Source: Bacteroidales bacterium
GTDB taxonomy: Bacteria; Bacteroidota; Bacteroidia; Bacteroidales; UBA932
DNA: 64,000 bases
Assembly (NCBI GenBank): GCA_016281015.1
Contig: JAEEHS010000027.1
Location: 1-64,000 of the forward strand
Reading direction: 5' to 3'
Positions 16,456-24,978 of the stretch are shown here, piece after piece; position 1 is the stretch's first letter; each line of letters begins with the position of its first letter. Below the pieces are notes generated by a model. That model saw only the letters and a program-made list of their open reading frames with translations. It was not told the DNA's origin and searched no databases. The translations under genes and the position numbers were made by a program.

Positions 16456-17889
16456 TTAGGATAGTTTGGTTTTTCTCAGCAGCAGGTACGCTCCTCCCGC
16501 GTAGGCGAGAATCAGGAGCGTGTTCAGGCCCATCAGGCCCCAGCGGACGCCCTCTGCCGGAAAGCGCGGGGCCAGGAAGGCGGACACGCCCCAGGCGAGG
16601 CCCATCAGGGCAAAGAGCGCTCCGATCCGCTTCCAGTTATAAGGGATGGGATAGTATTTCGCACCCAGCGCAGCGGCGAGGATGAACATCACGAGGTAGG
16701 AGCCCAGATGGGCAAAGGCAGAGGCCCAGTAGGAGTAGCGCGGCATGAAGACGATGTTCACGACCGCGGTCACCGTCAGGCCCGCCAGGGTGATCCAGAT
16801 GGCCATATTCGTCTTGCCGGAGAGCTTGTACCACATGGACACGTTGAACAGCATTCCGAGGAGCATGTAACTGAGGAGCATCACCGGCACCACCCCGACA
16901 CCGACCCGGAAGTCCCTTCCCAGCAGGAGCGAAATGATGTCGATATAGCCGGTCACCCCGAGGAAGACCAGTCCGCAGAAGGCCGTGAACCACTCCATGA
17001 CCGTGGCATAGAGCTGTTTCGAATCCTTGTCCCGGGCCCGCTGGAAGAAGAAAGGCTCGGCGGCGTAGCGGAACATCTGGATGAAGAGGTTCATGATGAC
17101 CGCCAGTTTGACCGCCGCCTGGTACACCCCCAGGGAGGCCCGCCAGGCTTCGGAGTTCGTATCGAAATAGCGGAACAGGATCCGGTCCAGAAAGTCATTG
17201 GCTACGCCCGGCAGCGCGGCGACCATGAGCGGAATGCTGTACAGGAGCATCCGCTTCAGAAGGGCCCCGTCGAAGACCGGAGAGAGCCGGACGATGTCCG
17301 GGATGAAGAGGACCAGGCAGAGGACGCAGCTGATGAAGATCGCGAGAATCGGGTAGGTGAAATCCGGCTGGGCCGGCCAGACGAAGAACAGGACGAGGTT
17401 CGCCACGGTTTCCGTCAGGATTTTCACGGTCTTGAGCACCGCGAATTTCACGGCCTTGTGCTCCTGGCGGAGTTTCGCAAAGAGAATCGCCGTGATCGCG
17501 TCGCAGAACAGGATGCTCGCCACATAGACCACCACACTCCGGTAGCCCGCATAGCCGAGGGCGGCGGAAATGGGCCCCGAGAAGGCGACCATGACGGCGA
17601 GAAAGGCCAGATTGAGGCCGAAAACCGCCGCCAGTGCGCTCGAATAGACCCTCCGGGGGTCCTCCCCTTCTTTGTTGGCAAAGCGGAAACAGCCCGTCTC
17701 CAGCCCCAGGACCAGCACCACCTGCAGGATGGCAATATAGGCCATGAATTCGGTCACCACACCGTACTGTACCTGCGTGAGCATGCGGGTATAGATGGGG
17801 ACGAAGAGGAAATTCAAGACCCGGGCCAGGATGGAACTGAGCCCATAGATGGCGGTTTCGCCGGCGAGTTGTTTGAGCGGATTTGCCAT
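16456..17889 (-). CDS. Polysaccharide/oligosaccharide flippase (Wzx-like, MATE/MOP superfamily)
   Basis: A 477-aa inner-membrane protein with about 12-14 hydrophobic helices. The N-terminal LAGETAIYGLSSILARVLNFLF and YTRMLTQVQYGVV match the polysaccharide biosynthesis protein family, which flips lipid-linked glycans across the inner membrane. Cytoplasmic loops are Arg/Lys-rich, as expected. It is the first gene of an operon with GH3 and GH20, an unusual pairing because no glycosyltransferases are nearby. It shares a divergent promoter region with the lipoprotein cyclophilin. Confidence 0.9.
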   Translation of the reverse strand: MANPLKQLAGETAIYGLSSILARVLNFLFVPIYTRMLTQVQYGVVTEFMAYIAILQVVLVLGLETGCFRFANKEGEDPRRVYSSALAAVFGLNLAFLAVMVAFSGPISAALGYAGYRSVVVYVASILFCDAITAILFAKLRQEHKAVKFAVLKTVKILTETVANLVLFFVWPAQPDFTYPILAIFISCVLCLVLFIPDIVRLSPVFDGALLKRMLLYSIPLMVAALPGVANDFLDRILFRYFDTNSEAWRASLGVYQAAVKLAVIMNLFIQMFRYAAEPFFFQRARDKDSKQLYATVMEWFTAFCGLVFLGVTGYIDIISLLLGRDFRVGVGVVPVMLLSYMLLGMLFNVSMWYKLSGKTNMAIWITLAGLTVTAVVNIVFMPRYSYWASAFAHLGSYLVMFILAAALGAKYYPIPYNWKRIGALFALMGLAWGVSAFLAPRFPAEGVRWGLMGLNTLLILAYAGGAYLLLRKTKLS

Positions 17890-17897
17890 AATTCTTA

Positions 17898-17915
17898 CAA
17901 AAATAACTAATTTTG
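17898..17915. promoter_or_regulatory. Back-to-back divergent promoters (flippase operon / cyclophilin)
   Basis: The minus-strand box TATTTTTG (17898-17905) and plus-strand box TAATTTTG (17908-17915) are only 2 bp apart, reading away from each other. TTTG at 17882-17885 serves the plus promoter. Simultaneous polymerase binding seems impossible. Confidence 0.65.
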
Positions 17916-17933
17916 CAGAAAACTGCCAATAAC

Positions 17934-18632
17934 ATGAGAAGAATTCTGTATCTGTCCATGGCCCTCCTCTCGGTCGTCTGCTGCAAGAACCGCCGGAGCG
18001 AAGAAGTGGCCGAAGAGACCCCGGAAACCCCCGAGACCGCCGTCATCGATACCGTCGCCGCCGCAAAGGCGGCCGCCGCCCTGCCTGAGGAGCCGGTCTT
18101 CGACATCGTCACGACGATGGGCACCATCAAGGTCCGCCTGTACAAAAACACTCCCCGGCACCGCGCCAATTTCGAAAAGCTCGCCCTTTCGGGTTTCTAC
18201 GACTCCACGCGGATCCACCGGGTTGTCAACGAATTCATGATCCAGATGGGCGATCCCCTCTCGCGGGACACCTCCAAGACCGCCCTCTGGGGCACCGGCG
18301 GCCCCGACTGGCAGGTCCCGGCCGAATTCGTTCCCGAGTACCGCCACAAGAAAGGCGCCCTTGCCGCCGCCCGCCGGGGCGACCAGGCCAATCCCTACAA
18401 GGAGTCGTCCGGCTCGCAGTTCTACCTGGTCCAGAATCCGGACAACTGTGTCCATCTCGACGGGGAGTACACGGTCTTCGGCGAGACGGTCGCCGGACTG
18501 AATGTCATTGACCGCATCGCGACGGTCCGTACCGACCGCTACGACCGTCCCGTCCGCGAAATCCTCGTCCTTTCGGTCAAACCCGACCAAGAGTACAATA
18601 ATTTGCCCAAAAATTCAACTACCGACGAATGA
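17934..18632 (+). CDS. Cyclophilin-type peptidylprolyl isomerase lipoprotein
   Basis: A 232-aa lipoprotein with lipobox LLSVVC (Cys16, followed by a second Cys). Residues about 60-225 form a cyclophilin domain: TTMGTIKVRLYKNTP, FYDSTRIHRVV, FMIQMGDP, SSGSQFYLVQ and VFGETVAGLNVIDRIA cover the usual active-site residues (Arg, Phe, Gln). It is expected to catalyse proline cis-trans isomerisation during folding of envelope proteins. The ATG at 17934 is chosen; an earlier TTG overlaps the promoter. A terminator follows 70 nt downstream. Confidence 0.93.
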   Translation: MRRILYLSMALLSVVCCKNRRSEEVAEETPETPETAVIDTVAAAKAAAALPEEPVFDIVTTMGTIKVRLYKNTPRHRANFEKLALSGFYDSTRIHRVVNEFMIQMGDPLSRDTSKTALWGTGGPDWQVPAEFVPEYRHKKGALAAARRGDQANPYKESSGSQFYLVQNPDNCVHLDGEYTVFGETVAGLNVIDRIATVRTDRYDRPVREILVLSVKPDQEYNNLPKNSTTDE

Positions 18633-18701
18633 TTTGGCACGAATTTCGTAAGTATTTTTACTGAATAGTTTTTTCATAGGTTAAGTTTTAGGTTAGAAAC
18701 G

Positions 18702-18740
18702 GAACGGACCCTGCTGCGAAGCACGGTCCGTTCATCTTTT
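18702..18740 (+). terminator. Terminator after the cyclophilin gene
   Basis: The 9-bp stem GAACGGACC/GGTCCGTTC (18702-18710, 18725-18733) has a nested GCT/AGC pairing in the loop and is followed by ATCTTTT. It separates convergent transcription from the sulfatase gene. Confidence 0.65.
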
Positions 18741-18755
18741 CTGTCCCGAAGGGTC

Positions 18756-20675
18756 CTACGGGCGAGGCGTCACGTCCGTCATCCGGTCGTGGATGATCCG
18801 GTTGTACACCTGCTGGAGGTAGGCTTTCACCTTCCGCTCCAGCTCCGCGGCCTTTTCAGGCTCCGCTTCGAGGCGGTTGTCCTTCAGCTCGATGCTCTCC
18901 CGGTAGTCGTACAGGCCGAGGGAACGTTCCCCGTCGAACTGCAGGAGCCACCCGTTCTGGTAGTAGTGATAGACCCCATGGACATCGTTGAAGGCGAAGG
19001 TCTCTTCGTCCGGCGTCGTCAGCAAATCGCAGCCGAAACTGACATACGGAAGGTCATAGCCGAGATACGAAAAGACCGTCGGCTGGATATCGATCTGCTG
19101 GGCAAGGCCTTCCCGCTGCCCCTTGAGGGAGCCGTCGGGGGCGTAGAAAACGATGGGAATGAGGTAGCGGCCCATGGACCCGACATGGTACTCCGGCTGG
19201 TCGGCCTCGTTGCAATGGTCCCCGGTGAAGACGAAAAGCGTGTTCTCGTACCAGGGTTCCTTCCGGGCTTTCTCGAAGAAAAGGCGCAGGGCGTTGTCCG
19301 CGTAACGGATACACTTGTGCATCGGGAGCCTTCCTTCCGGGAATTCCTCCTCCCGTCCCGGCGGGACATGGAAAGGATGGTGGGAAGAAACCGTGAACAC
19401 CGAGGTCACGAAAGGCTCCGGCATGGTATTGATGCCGCGCTCGAAAAACTGGAGGAAGGGTTCGTCCCAGATGCCCCAGAAGCCGTCAAACTGACTGTCG
19501 TCCCCGAATTCTTCCATGTTGTAGAGCGTTTCGTAGCCCAGGGTCTTGGCGAAGCCGGTGATGCCCAGCGAGGCGCGGGGACAGCCATGCCAGAAGGAGG
19601 AATGGTAGCCTTTGTTCTTCACCAGGTCCGTCACCAGCCCTTCCAGGTGGTCGTTGGCGTAGGGTGAAAGGATGTAGGGGGTCTTGACCGTCGGCAGGCC
19701 TGCCAGGATGGCAGACAGGGCACAGATGCTCTGGCGCTCATGGGCAAAGCTGTGACGGAACGTCAGGCCTTCCTGCATCAGCGAATCCAGGAAAGGCATG
19801 TAGCCTTCGTACTCCTTGCCCTGCCAGCGGGTCAGGTACTGGCTATAAGAGGCGGAAAAGCTCTCCAGCACGAAAATCACCACGTTCTTGGGACGGAACT
19901 GCGTCCCATCGGCGGGCACATGGACGGGATCGAAGACCGCGCGGGCCTCATCCTCGCCCATCCACACGGGCTCGGGGAAATCGTCCCCGATGGTCCGCAT
20001 CATCGAGAAGGGCGTATTCAGCACGATGCCGGTCTCCACCGGCGAGGAGCAGTACTGGTTGGCGTCGTTCAGCGAAATGGGCCGCCAGACCTTGACGCCG
20101 CCGCGGATGCCGACGACGTAGGGATAGAGCAGGGCCAGGAGGATCAGCGTATGGACCAGATACCCCTTCCAGCCCCACTGCTTCGCGGGTTTCGGAGAAC
20201 GGAAGAGCAGAATCAGCGCCGCCAGGATGCCCAGCCCCAGGAGGACGAGGTACCAGTGGGACAGGGCTTCATGGACAAAAATCCCTGCCAGGTTGGACTC
20301 GCCGCCGAATTCCTGGAAGACGGTCGCCGTGGTGCGCCGGCCGGTGTAAGGGAAATAGACCGTGTCGCAGAGGTTGACGACTGCCGCGGCGAAGTTCGCC
20401 GTGACGAAGAGGGCTTTCTGGATCCCCTGGGCCCAGCGGCGCTCCCGGAGGCGGAGGGGCAGCATCGCCAGAACAAAGTACGGGAGGTTCGTGTACAGGA
20501 CGGCCGTCAGGTCGAAACGGACCCCGCCGAGAAACATCCGGCGAAGAGGCGCTCCCGCAACGTCCGGGAACATGGGCCGGTTCAGAAGGAAGAAAACCAG
20601 CCGGCAGAGGGAATAGGTCGCAAGGGCCAGGCAGAGGTTCCCTATAACGCAAAAGACCGGACGCAGAAACTGCAT
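18756..20675 (-). CDS. LTA synthase/phosphoglycerol-transferase-like sulfatase-family membrane protein
   Basis: A 639-aa protein. The N-terminal ~230 residues contain about five membrane helices. The C-terminal domain is of the alkaline-phosphatase/sulfatase fold: VVIFVLESFSASYSQYL (metal ligand Glu), HSFAHERQSICALSAILAG at the nucleophile position, and VFTGDHCNEAD (metal ligands). Relatives transfer phosphoglycerol or phosphoethanolamine onto envelope polymers or lipids with the catalytic domain outside. Gram-negative Bacteroidota have no lipoteichoic acid, so modification of a periplasmic glycan or lipid is more plausible. The ATG at 20675 avoids overlap with tsf, whose stop is 25 nt upstream. 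Confidence 0.88.
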   Translation of the reverse strand: MQFLRPVFCVIGNLCLALATYSLCRLVFFLLNRPMFPDVAGAPLRRMFLGGVRFDLTAVLYTNLPYFVLAMLPLRLRERRWAQGIQKALFVTANFAAAVVNLCDTVYFPYTGRRTTATVFQEFGGESNLAGIFVHEALSHWYLVLLGLGILAALILLFRSPKPAKQWGWKGYLVHTLILLALLYPYVVGIRGGVKVWRPISLNDANQYCSSPVETGIVLNTPFSMMRTIGDDFPEPVWMGEDEARAVFDPVHVPADGTQFRPKNVVIFVLESFSASYSQYLTRWQGKEYEGYMPFLDSLMQEGLTFRHSFAHERQSICALSAILAGLPTVKTPYILSPYANDHLEGLVTDLVKNKGYHSSFWHGCPRASLGITGFAKTLGYETLYNMEEFGDDSQFDGFWGIWDEPFLQFFERGINTMPEPFVTSVFTVSSHHPFHVPPGREEEFPEGRLPMHKCIRYADNALRLFFEKARKEPWYENTLFVFTGDHCNEADQPEYHVGSMGRYLIPIVFYAPDGSLKGQREGLAQQIDIQPTVFSYLGYDLPYVSFGCDLLTTPDEETFAFNDVHGVYHYYQNGWLLQFDGERSLGLYDYRESIELKDNRLEAEPEKAAELERKVKAYLQQVYNRIIHDRMTDVTPRP

Positions 20676-20700
20676 CCGGTCATCGTGGGCGTGGAACTGT

Positions 20701-21693
20701 TTAGTCACCGAGCGAGAAACGCTTGAAAGCCAGCACCTTGGCTTCCTTGTCGGCAGCGGCAAGCGCAGCCTTCACGGTCGCCTTGTCATCGCTGAGCTGG
20801 TACTCCTGCTCCATCAGGGTGTTCTCCTTCAGGAACTTGGCGACGCGGCCCTTGGCGATGTTTTCGACCATCTGGGCCGGGAGGGAAGCTGCCTTCTCTT
20901 CTCCGACGGTCTTGATGATCTGACGGGCCTGCTGCGCCTGTTCGGCGGTCAGCCAGCCCTTGGCAGTGTTGGATTCAATGTGGTCTTCGCTGTCCACATG
21001 GGCCGGGTTGATGCCTACCTTCTTCAGGGCGGCGTCAACGGCCTTCTGAACCAGTTCGTCCTTGGTTTTCTGGATGGCGACGGTCTTCTCGGACTCGAGC
21101 ACCTCGGCGGGGACGGAAGCCTCGTCGACGGCGACAGGGTTCATGGAAGCGACCTGCATCGCGATACCGCGGGCGATGTCGGCAGGGACCACCTTCGAGA
21201 AAGCGACGATGGCGCCGAGTTTGCCGTTGAAGTGGACATACTCGCTCACGAACGGAGCCTCGAGGGAGCCGTAGTAAGCCAGGATGTGCTTCTCACCGGT
21301 CTTGCCGGCCTGGTTGGTGATGTTCTCGTCGAGCGTGTACCCGTCAGCAGCCTTGACCGCCTTCAGGGCCTCGATGTCGGCCGGGAATGCGGCGATGGCA
21401 GCATCGGCAATCGAAGCGGCGAGGGCCTTGAAATCCGGGGTAGCGGCGACAAAGTCCGTCTCGCAGCCGAGGCAAACGAGGACCGCTTTTCCACCGTCGA
21501 TGCGGCTCAGGACTGCGCCCTGGGTCGTCTCGTTGTCACCCCGCTTGGCGAGGGTGGACTTGCCCTTCTCGCGAAGGATTTCCACAGCGCGCTTGAAATC
21601 GCCGTCGGCCTCGGTGAGGGCCTTCTTGCAATCCATCATGCCGGCGCTGGTCATGTCACGCAGCTTCTTAATGTCTGCTAATGCGATAGCCAT
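20701..21693 (-). CDS. tsf: Elongation factor Ts
   Basis: A 330-aa guanine-nucleotide exchange factor for EF-Tu. The N-terminal UBA-like region IKKLRDMTSAGMMDCKKAL and the TDFVA signature (CLGCETDFVAATPDF) are clear. The length fits the longer Bacteroidota form. The gene follows rpsB by 30 nt in the conserved rplM-rpsI-rpsB-tsf order, so EF-Ts is made with ribosomal proteins. Confidence 0.98.
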   Translation of the reverse strand: MAIALADIKKLRDMTSAGMMDCKKALTEADGDFKRAVEILREKGKSTLAKRGDNETTQGAVLSRIDGGKAVLVCLGCETDFVAATPDFKALAASIADAAIAAFPADIEALKAVKAADGYTLDENITNQAGKTGEKHILAYYGSLEAPFVSEYVHFNGKLGAIVAFSKVVPADIARGIAMQVASMNPVAVDEASVPAEVLESEKTVAIQKTKDELVQKAVDAALKKVGINPAHVDSEDHIESNTAKGWLTAEQAQQARQIIKTVGEEKAASLPAQMVENIAKGRVAKFLKENTLMEQEYQLSDDKATVKAALAAADKEAKVLAFKRFSLGD

Positions 21694-21723
21694 AGTCTTG
21701 TAAAGCTTTTTACGGGTTAATGA

Positions 21724-22524
21724 TTACTCTTGTTCCACCACGGGTTCGGCTTTCTGAGCGCGGCGCGGGCGGAGTTTCTTGCCGGCGGCGGGAGCCTCGA
21801 CGGCTTCCTCTGCGGGGGCCTCTTTCTCCTTCTCGAGTTTGCGCTCGTCCAGTCCTTCCTGGATCGCCTTGCAAAGGACGTCCATGATGAGGGCGATCGA
21901 CTTCGTTGCGTCGTCGTTGGCCGGAATCACATAATCAATCGGGGTAGGATCGCAGCATGTGTCAACCATAGCGATAACCGGAATGTTCAGACGGGCGGCT
22001 TCCTTGACGGCGTTGGCCTCTTTCTGGACATCGACGACGAACAGGGCTGAAGGCAGGCGGGACATGTCGCGGATGGAGCCGAGGTTCTTCTCGAGCTTGG
22101 CCCGCTGACGGTCGATCTGGAGGCGCTCACGCTTGGCGAGTTTCTCGAAGGTACCGTCTTCCTTCATCTTGTCGATGGTATTCATTTTTTTGACAGCCTT
22201 GCGGATGGTCGGGAAATTGGTAAGCATACCGCCCGGCCAGCGCTCTGTCACAGAAGGCATATTGACAGCCGCGGCCTTCTCGGCGACGACCTCTTTAGCC
22301 TGTTTCTTGGTGGCAACGAAAAGAACTTTGCGGCCAGAGCGGGCCATTTCTTTCAGTACTTCCGCTGCCTCGTCGATTTTCACGACGCTCTTGTGCAGGT
22401 CGATGATGTGGATGCCGTTCTTCTGGTCGAAGATATACGGAGCCATCTTAGGGTTCCACTTGCGGGCGAGATGTCCGAAGTGTACGCCTGCATCAAGCAG
22501 TTCCTGGAAATTTGTTCTAGACAT
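21724..22524 (-). CDS. rpsB: 30S ribosomal protein S2
   Basis: A 266-aa protein. It starts MSRTNFQELLDAGVHFGH and contains KWNPKMAPYIF, GRKVLFVATKKQA and IPVIAMVDTCCDP, all standard for S2. The C-terminal extension is acidic and then basic (KEAPAEEAVEAPA, ending PVVEQE). A longer open frame extends upstream, but the S2 start is conserved at this ATG. A 177-nt structured spacer separates it from rpsI. Confidence 0.98.
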   Translation of the reverse strand: MSRTNFQELLDAGVHFGHLARKWNPKMAPYIFDQKNGIHIIDLHKSVVKIDEAAEVLKEMARSGRKVLFVATKKQAKEVVAEKAAAVNMPSVTERWPGGMLTNFPTIRKAVKKMNTIDKMKEDGTFEKLAKRERLQIDRQRAKLEKNLGSIRDMSRLPSALFVVDVQKEANAVKEAARLNIPVIAMVDTCCDPTPIDYVIPANDDATKSIALIMDVLCKAIQEGLDERKLEKEKEAPAEEAVEAPAAGKKLRPRRAQKAEPVVEQE

Positions 22525-22701
22525 TTGTTTGTTTGTTTTTTTGTTTCTCTTTCCATCAATCTCGGAGTAACGGTCACTCCCGGTCTCCGGGATTTTCCGC
22601 AGTTCCGGCAATCCTTTTTGTAACAAGGGAGGATTCGCATCCCCCGGCCTGGTCTCAGGATTTGTCTGACCGGACTGTGCCAGTAAATCAGCTCGGGGCG
22701 A
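22525..22701 (-). promoter_or_regulatory. Structured spacer/leader upstream of rpsB
   Basis: This stretch between the rpsI stop and the rpsB ATG can fold, on the minus strand, into TCCCGG-AGA-CCGGGA and an overlapping GGAGT/ACTCC hairpin, plus a GGGGAT-GCGA-ATCC stem nearer rpsI. No reading frame of note. Long structured leaders before S2 are known in other phyla as autoregulatory sites. Whether this one acts so is inference. Confidence 0.4.
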
Positions 22702-23091
22702 TTAACGCTTACTGAACTGGAAGCGACGGCGTGCGCCAGGCTGACCCGGTTTCTTCCTCTCGACCTCGCGGGCGTCGCGGGTAAGGAAGCCGGCGGCCTT
22801 CAGGGCAGGGCGGTACGCCTCTTTGTCGACCTCGCAAAGTGCGCGGGCGATTCCGAGACGGACGGCTTCGGCCTGACCGGTCGTGCCACCTCCGACGAGA
22901 GTGACCTTGATGTCAAACTGACCTGCTGCTCCGGTGACCTCGAGGGGCTGGTTGACGATGTACTGCAGGGTCTCCTGCGGGAAGTACTCGCTCAGCTCAC
23001 GATCGTTGATGACGATCTTGCCGGTACCGGCGACAACATAAACACGAGCGACGGCTGATTTACGTCTTCCAAGGGCGTGTTTCTGTTCCAT
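22702..23091 (-). CDS. rpsI: 30S ribosomal protein S9
   Basis: A 129-aa protein. It opens with [15 protein letters not shown], contains [16 protein letters not shown], and closes in the tRNA-contacting basic tail [17 protein letters not shown]. Length and ends are complete. It lies 9 nt after rplM in the universal L13-S9 pair. Confidence 0.99.
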   Translation of the reverse strand: MEQKHALGRRKSAVARVYVVAGTGKIVINDRELSEYFPQETLQYIVNQPLEVTGAAGQFDIKVTLVGGGTTGQAEAVRLGIARALCEVDKEAYRPALKAAGFLTRDAREVERKKPGQPGARRRFQFSKR

Positions 23092-23100
23092 TTGCTCTGT

Positions 23101-23553
23101 TTAGATTTCGTTTAACTTAATTTCCTTGGGGTTCTGCGCCTGGTGCGGATGCTCGGGGCCTGCATAGACATACAGGTTGTTGATGAGCTTGTCACCAAGA
23201 CGGGTCTTCGGGAGCATTCCCTTCACCGAACGGCGGATCAGTTCTGCCGGACGGGTTGCCAGAATCTCTTTCGGCGTGGTGAAGCGCTGTCCACCCGGAT
23301 AACCGGTGTAACGGACATAGACGCGGTCCGTCAACTTCTTGCCGGTCAGACGGATCTTCTCGGCGTTGACGACGATCACGTTGTCACCACAGTCGACATG
23401 CGGGGTGTAGCCCGCCTTGGTCTTGCCACGCAGCACCAGCGCCACGCGCGAAGCCAGACGGCCCAGCACGAGATCAGTAGCATCAATGACCACCCACTTT
23501 TTGTCCACAGTCGCTGCGTTGAGCGATACTGTCTTGTAGCTAAGTGTGTCCAC
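23101..23553 (-). CDS. rplM: 50S ribosomal protein L13
   Basis: A 150-aa protein with a GTG start. The N-terminus VDTLSYKTVS aligns with the usual MDTLSYKT of Bacteroidota L13, so the GTG at 23553 is preferred over upstream starts. Signatures are VVIDATDLVLGRLAS, GYTPHVDCGDNVIVVNAEKI and MLPKTRLGDKLINNLYVY. It heads the rplM-rpsI-rpsB-tsf operon, with a consensus promoter and a ~55-nt leader containing a small hairpin. Confidence 0.98.
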   Translation of the reverse strand: MDTLSYKTVSLNAATVDKKWVVIDATDLVLGRLASRVALVLRGKTKAGYTPHVDCGDNVIVVNAEKIRLTGKKLTDRVYVRYTGYPGGQRFTTPKEILATRPAELIRRSVKGMLPKTRLGDKLINNLYVYAGPEHPHQAQNPKEIKLNEI

Positions 23554-23592
23554 TGTCTTGATCTTTAATGGTTTAACAATAAAATTTGCGAT

Positions 23593-23608
23593 CCCTACAC
23601 TTTTAGGG
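23593..23608 (-). promoter_or_regulatory. Hairpin in the rplM leader
   Basis: CCCTA/TAGGG arms (23593-23597, 23604-23608) form a short stem at the start of the predicted rplM mRNA. Leaders that respond to L13 have been reported in Bacteroidia, as I recall. I cannot confirm a match here. Confidence 0.35.
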
Positions 23609-23613
23609 GACCG

Positions 23614-23645
23614 CAAAGGTAAGAATAATTTCGGAGAATACCAAA
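23614..23645 (-). promoter_or_regulatory. rplM: Promoter of the rplM operon
   Basis: On the minus strand TTTG (23642-23645), a 20-bp spacer and TACCTTTG (23614-23621) form an exact consensus promoter. Confidence 0.8.
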
Positions 23646-23655
23646 CATTTCGGGA

Positions 23656-23687
23656 TTTGCCAAAGTCCGCGGAATATGGTAATTTTG
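23656..23687 (+). promoter_or_regulatory. Promoter of the tRNA-dihydrouridine synthase gene
   Basis: TTTG (23656-23659), a 20-bp spacer and TAATTTTG (23680-23687) form an exact consensus. The ATG is 9 nt after the box, so the leader is very short. It lies just upstream of, and facing away from, the rplM promoter. Confidence 0.75.
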
Positions 23688-23696
23688 CAAGTTCTT

Positions 23697-24731
23697 ATGA
23701 AAATCGGATCCATCGATTTAGGGACGCGCCCCGTTGTCCTGGCGCCCATGGAGGATGTCACCGACGCCTCCTTCCGCATCCTGTGCCGGGAAGCGGGCGC
23801 GGCGATGGTCACGACCGAGTTCGTCTCCTCCGACGGGCTCGTCCGCGACGCCGCCAAGGCCATCGCCAAGATGCACACGCTGGAAGCGGAGGCTCCGGTC
23901 GCGGTCCAAATCTATGGAAACATCCCCGAGGCCATGGTGGAAGCGGCCCGGATGGCCGACCGCGCCGCCGAACTCGCCGGGGGCCATGGAGCCGATGTCG
24001 TGGACATCAACTTCGGCTGCCCGGTCTCGAAAATCGCCGGACGGGGGGCCGGCAGCGGCATGATGCGGGAGCCGGACAAGATGGTCGCCATCACGAAGGC
24101 CGTCGTCGAGGCTGTCGGAAGGCCGGTTACCGTGAAGACGCGCCTCGGCTGGGACGAGCAGTCGAAGATTATCGTGGACCTCGCCGAACGGCTCCAGGAC
24201 ACGGGCATCGCCGCCCTGACCATCCACGGCCGGACCCGCTGCCAGATGTACAAGGGCGAGGCGGACTGGACCCTGATCGGGAAAGTGAAGGAGAACCCGC
24301 GGATGCATATTCCTATTATAGGTAACGGAGACATCTGCTCGGCCCGAGGAGCGCTGGAGGCATTCGAGCGCTACGGCGTGGACGGAATCATGGTCGGAAG
24401 GGCCTCTTTTGGACGGCCCTGGATCTTCACGGAAATCCGGCACCTCCTGGACACGGGTTCAGAGATGGAGGCGCCGGGCGTGGAAGAGCGCGTCGCCCTG
24501 GCGAAACGGCACTTCCAACTCTCGCTGGACCTGAAAGGCCCCGTCACCGGCGTCTACGAAATGCGCCGCCACCTGAGCTGCTACTTCAAAGGCCTTCCCG
24601 ACTTCAAGGAAACCCGCATCCGGCTTGTCACCTCGCGGGACCCTGCCGAAATCTTCGCCACCCTCGACTATGTCGCCTCCCGCTGGGGCGGCACTCCCCT
24701 CCCCGACGCCCCCGGGGTCTACGGGATCTGA
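23697..24731 (+). CDS. dusB: tRNA-dihydrouridine synthase
   Basis: A 344-aa flavoenzyme that reduces uridine to dihydrouridine in tRNA with NADPH. APMEDVTDASFRILCREAGA is the FMN-binding start. VDINFGCPVSKIAGRGAGS carries the catalytic cysteine loop. GWDEQ, LTIHGRTRCQMYKGEADW and IIGNGDICSA complete the TIM barrel. The C-terminal helical domain (about 250-340) binds tRNA. The ATG at 23697 starts MKIGSIDLG, as in relatives; earlier ATGs fall in the promoter. The dusB rather than dusA/C subclass is by overall pattern. Confidence 0.93.
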   Translation: MKIGSIDLGTRPVVLAPMEDVTDASFRILCREAGAAMVTTEFVSSDGLVRDAAKAIAKMHTLEAEAPVAVQIYGNIPEAMVEAARMADRAAELAGGHGADVVDINFGCPVSKIAGRGAGSGMMREPDKMVAITKAVVEAVGRPVTVKTRLGWDEQSKIIVDLAERLQDTGIAALTIHGRTRCQMYKGEADWTLIGKVKENPRMHIPIIGNGDICSARGALEAFERYGVDGIMVGRASFGRPWIFTEIRHLLDTGSEMEAPGVEERVALAKRHFQLSLDLKGPVTGVYEMRRHLSCYFKGLPDFKETRIRLVTSRDPAEIFATLDYVASRWGGTPLPDAPGVYGI

Positions 24732-24806
24732 GTCCCCCGCCATGCCCAAGGCTGCGGCCGGCAGGGACGGGGCCTTCTCAACCCTCAACCTGAAACACCA
24801 CCGCAC

Positions 24807-24918
24807 GGCGTAAAATGGAAACGCCTCACATTCAACGTTTTATGGATTTCAACCTCCGCATATTGCAGAGGTTGAAATCGACAAATAGCTGTCAGTCAAT
24901 CACTTCCATTTCACGGGC
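24807..24918. repeat. Family-A RAYT-associated palindromic element A2 (chimeric)
   Basis: A 112-bp element with left end GGCGTAAAATGG, right end CCATTTCACGGGC and central CAACCTC palindrome. Its left half (24807-24860) differs at only 2 of 54 positions from the inverted right half of A4 (28263-28316). Its right half (24863-24915) matches the inverted left half of A3 (27073-27125) at 52 of 53 positions. It lies between dusB and pfkA, next to the pfkA promoter. Confidence 0.9.
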
Positions 24919-24926
24919 GGACAGCG

Positions 24927-24958
24927 TTTGCTTTTTCCGGAACTGTTTCTTAACTTTG
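24927..24958 (+). promoter_or_regulatory. Promoter of pfkA-lpxK
   Basis: TTTG (24927-24930), a 20-bp spacer and TAACTTTG (24951-24958) form an exact consensus. It begins 9 bp after element A2. Confidence 0.8.
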
Positions 24959-24978
24959 TATGATAAAGCAAACATCGC

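Noticed and set aside
14459..16459. A 666-codon open frame antisense to GH3
   Set aside because: It mirrors the GH3 gene codon positions, has repetitive Gly/Arg/His/Asp composition and no domain. It is a by-product of high GC at third positions. Similar long antisense frames over nhaA-yhhN (38467-40638), the glpT-like gene (35785-37530), the M24B peptidase (53752-55470) and others were rejected for the same reason.
18640..18755. tRNA or small RNA gene between the cyclophilin and the sulfatase
   Set aside because: No cloverleaf or conserved tRNA boxes; only a terminator-type hairpin is visible. No tRNA or rRNA gene was found anywhere in the window.
20676..20762. Upstream extension of the LTA-synthase-like protein
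   Set aside because: It overlaps the end of tsf by 62 nt and precedes the first membrane helix with unrelated residues; the ATG at 20675 fits better.
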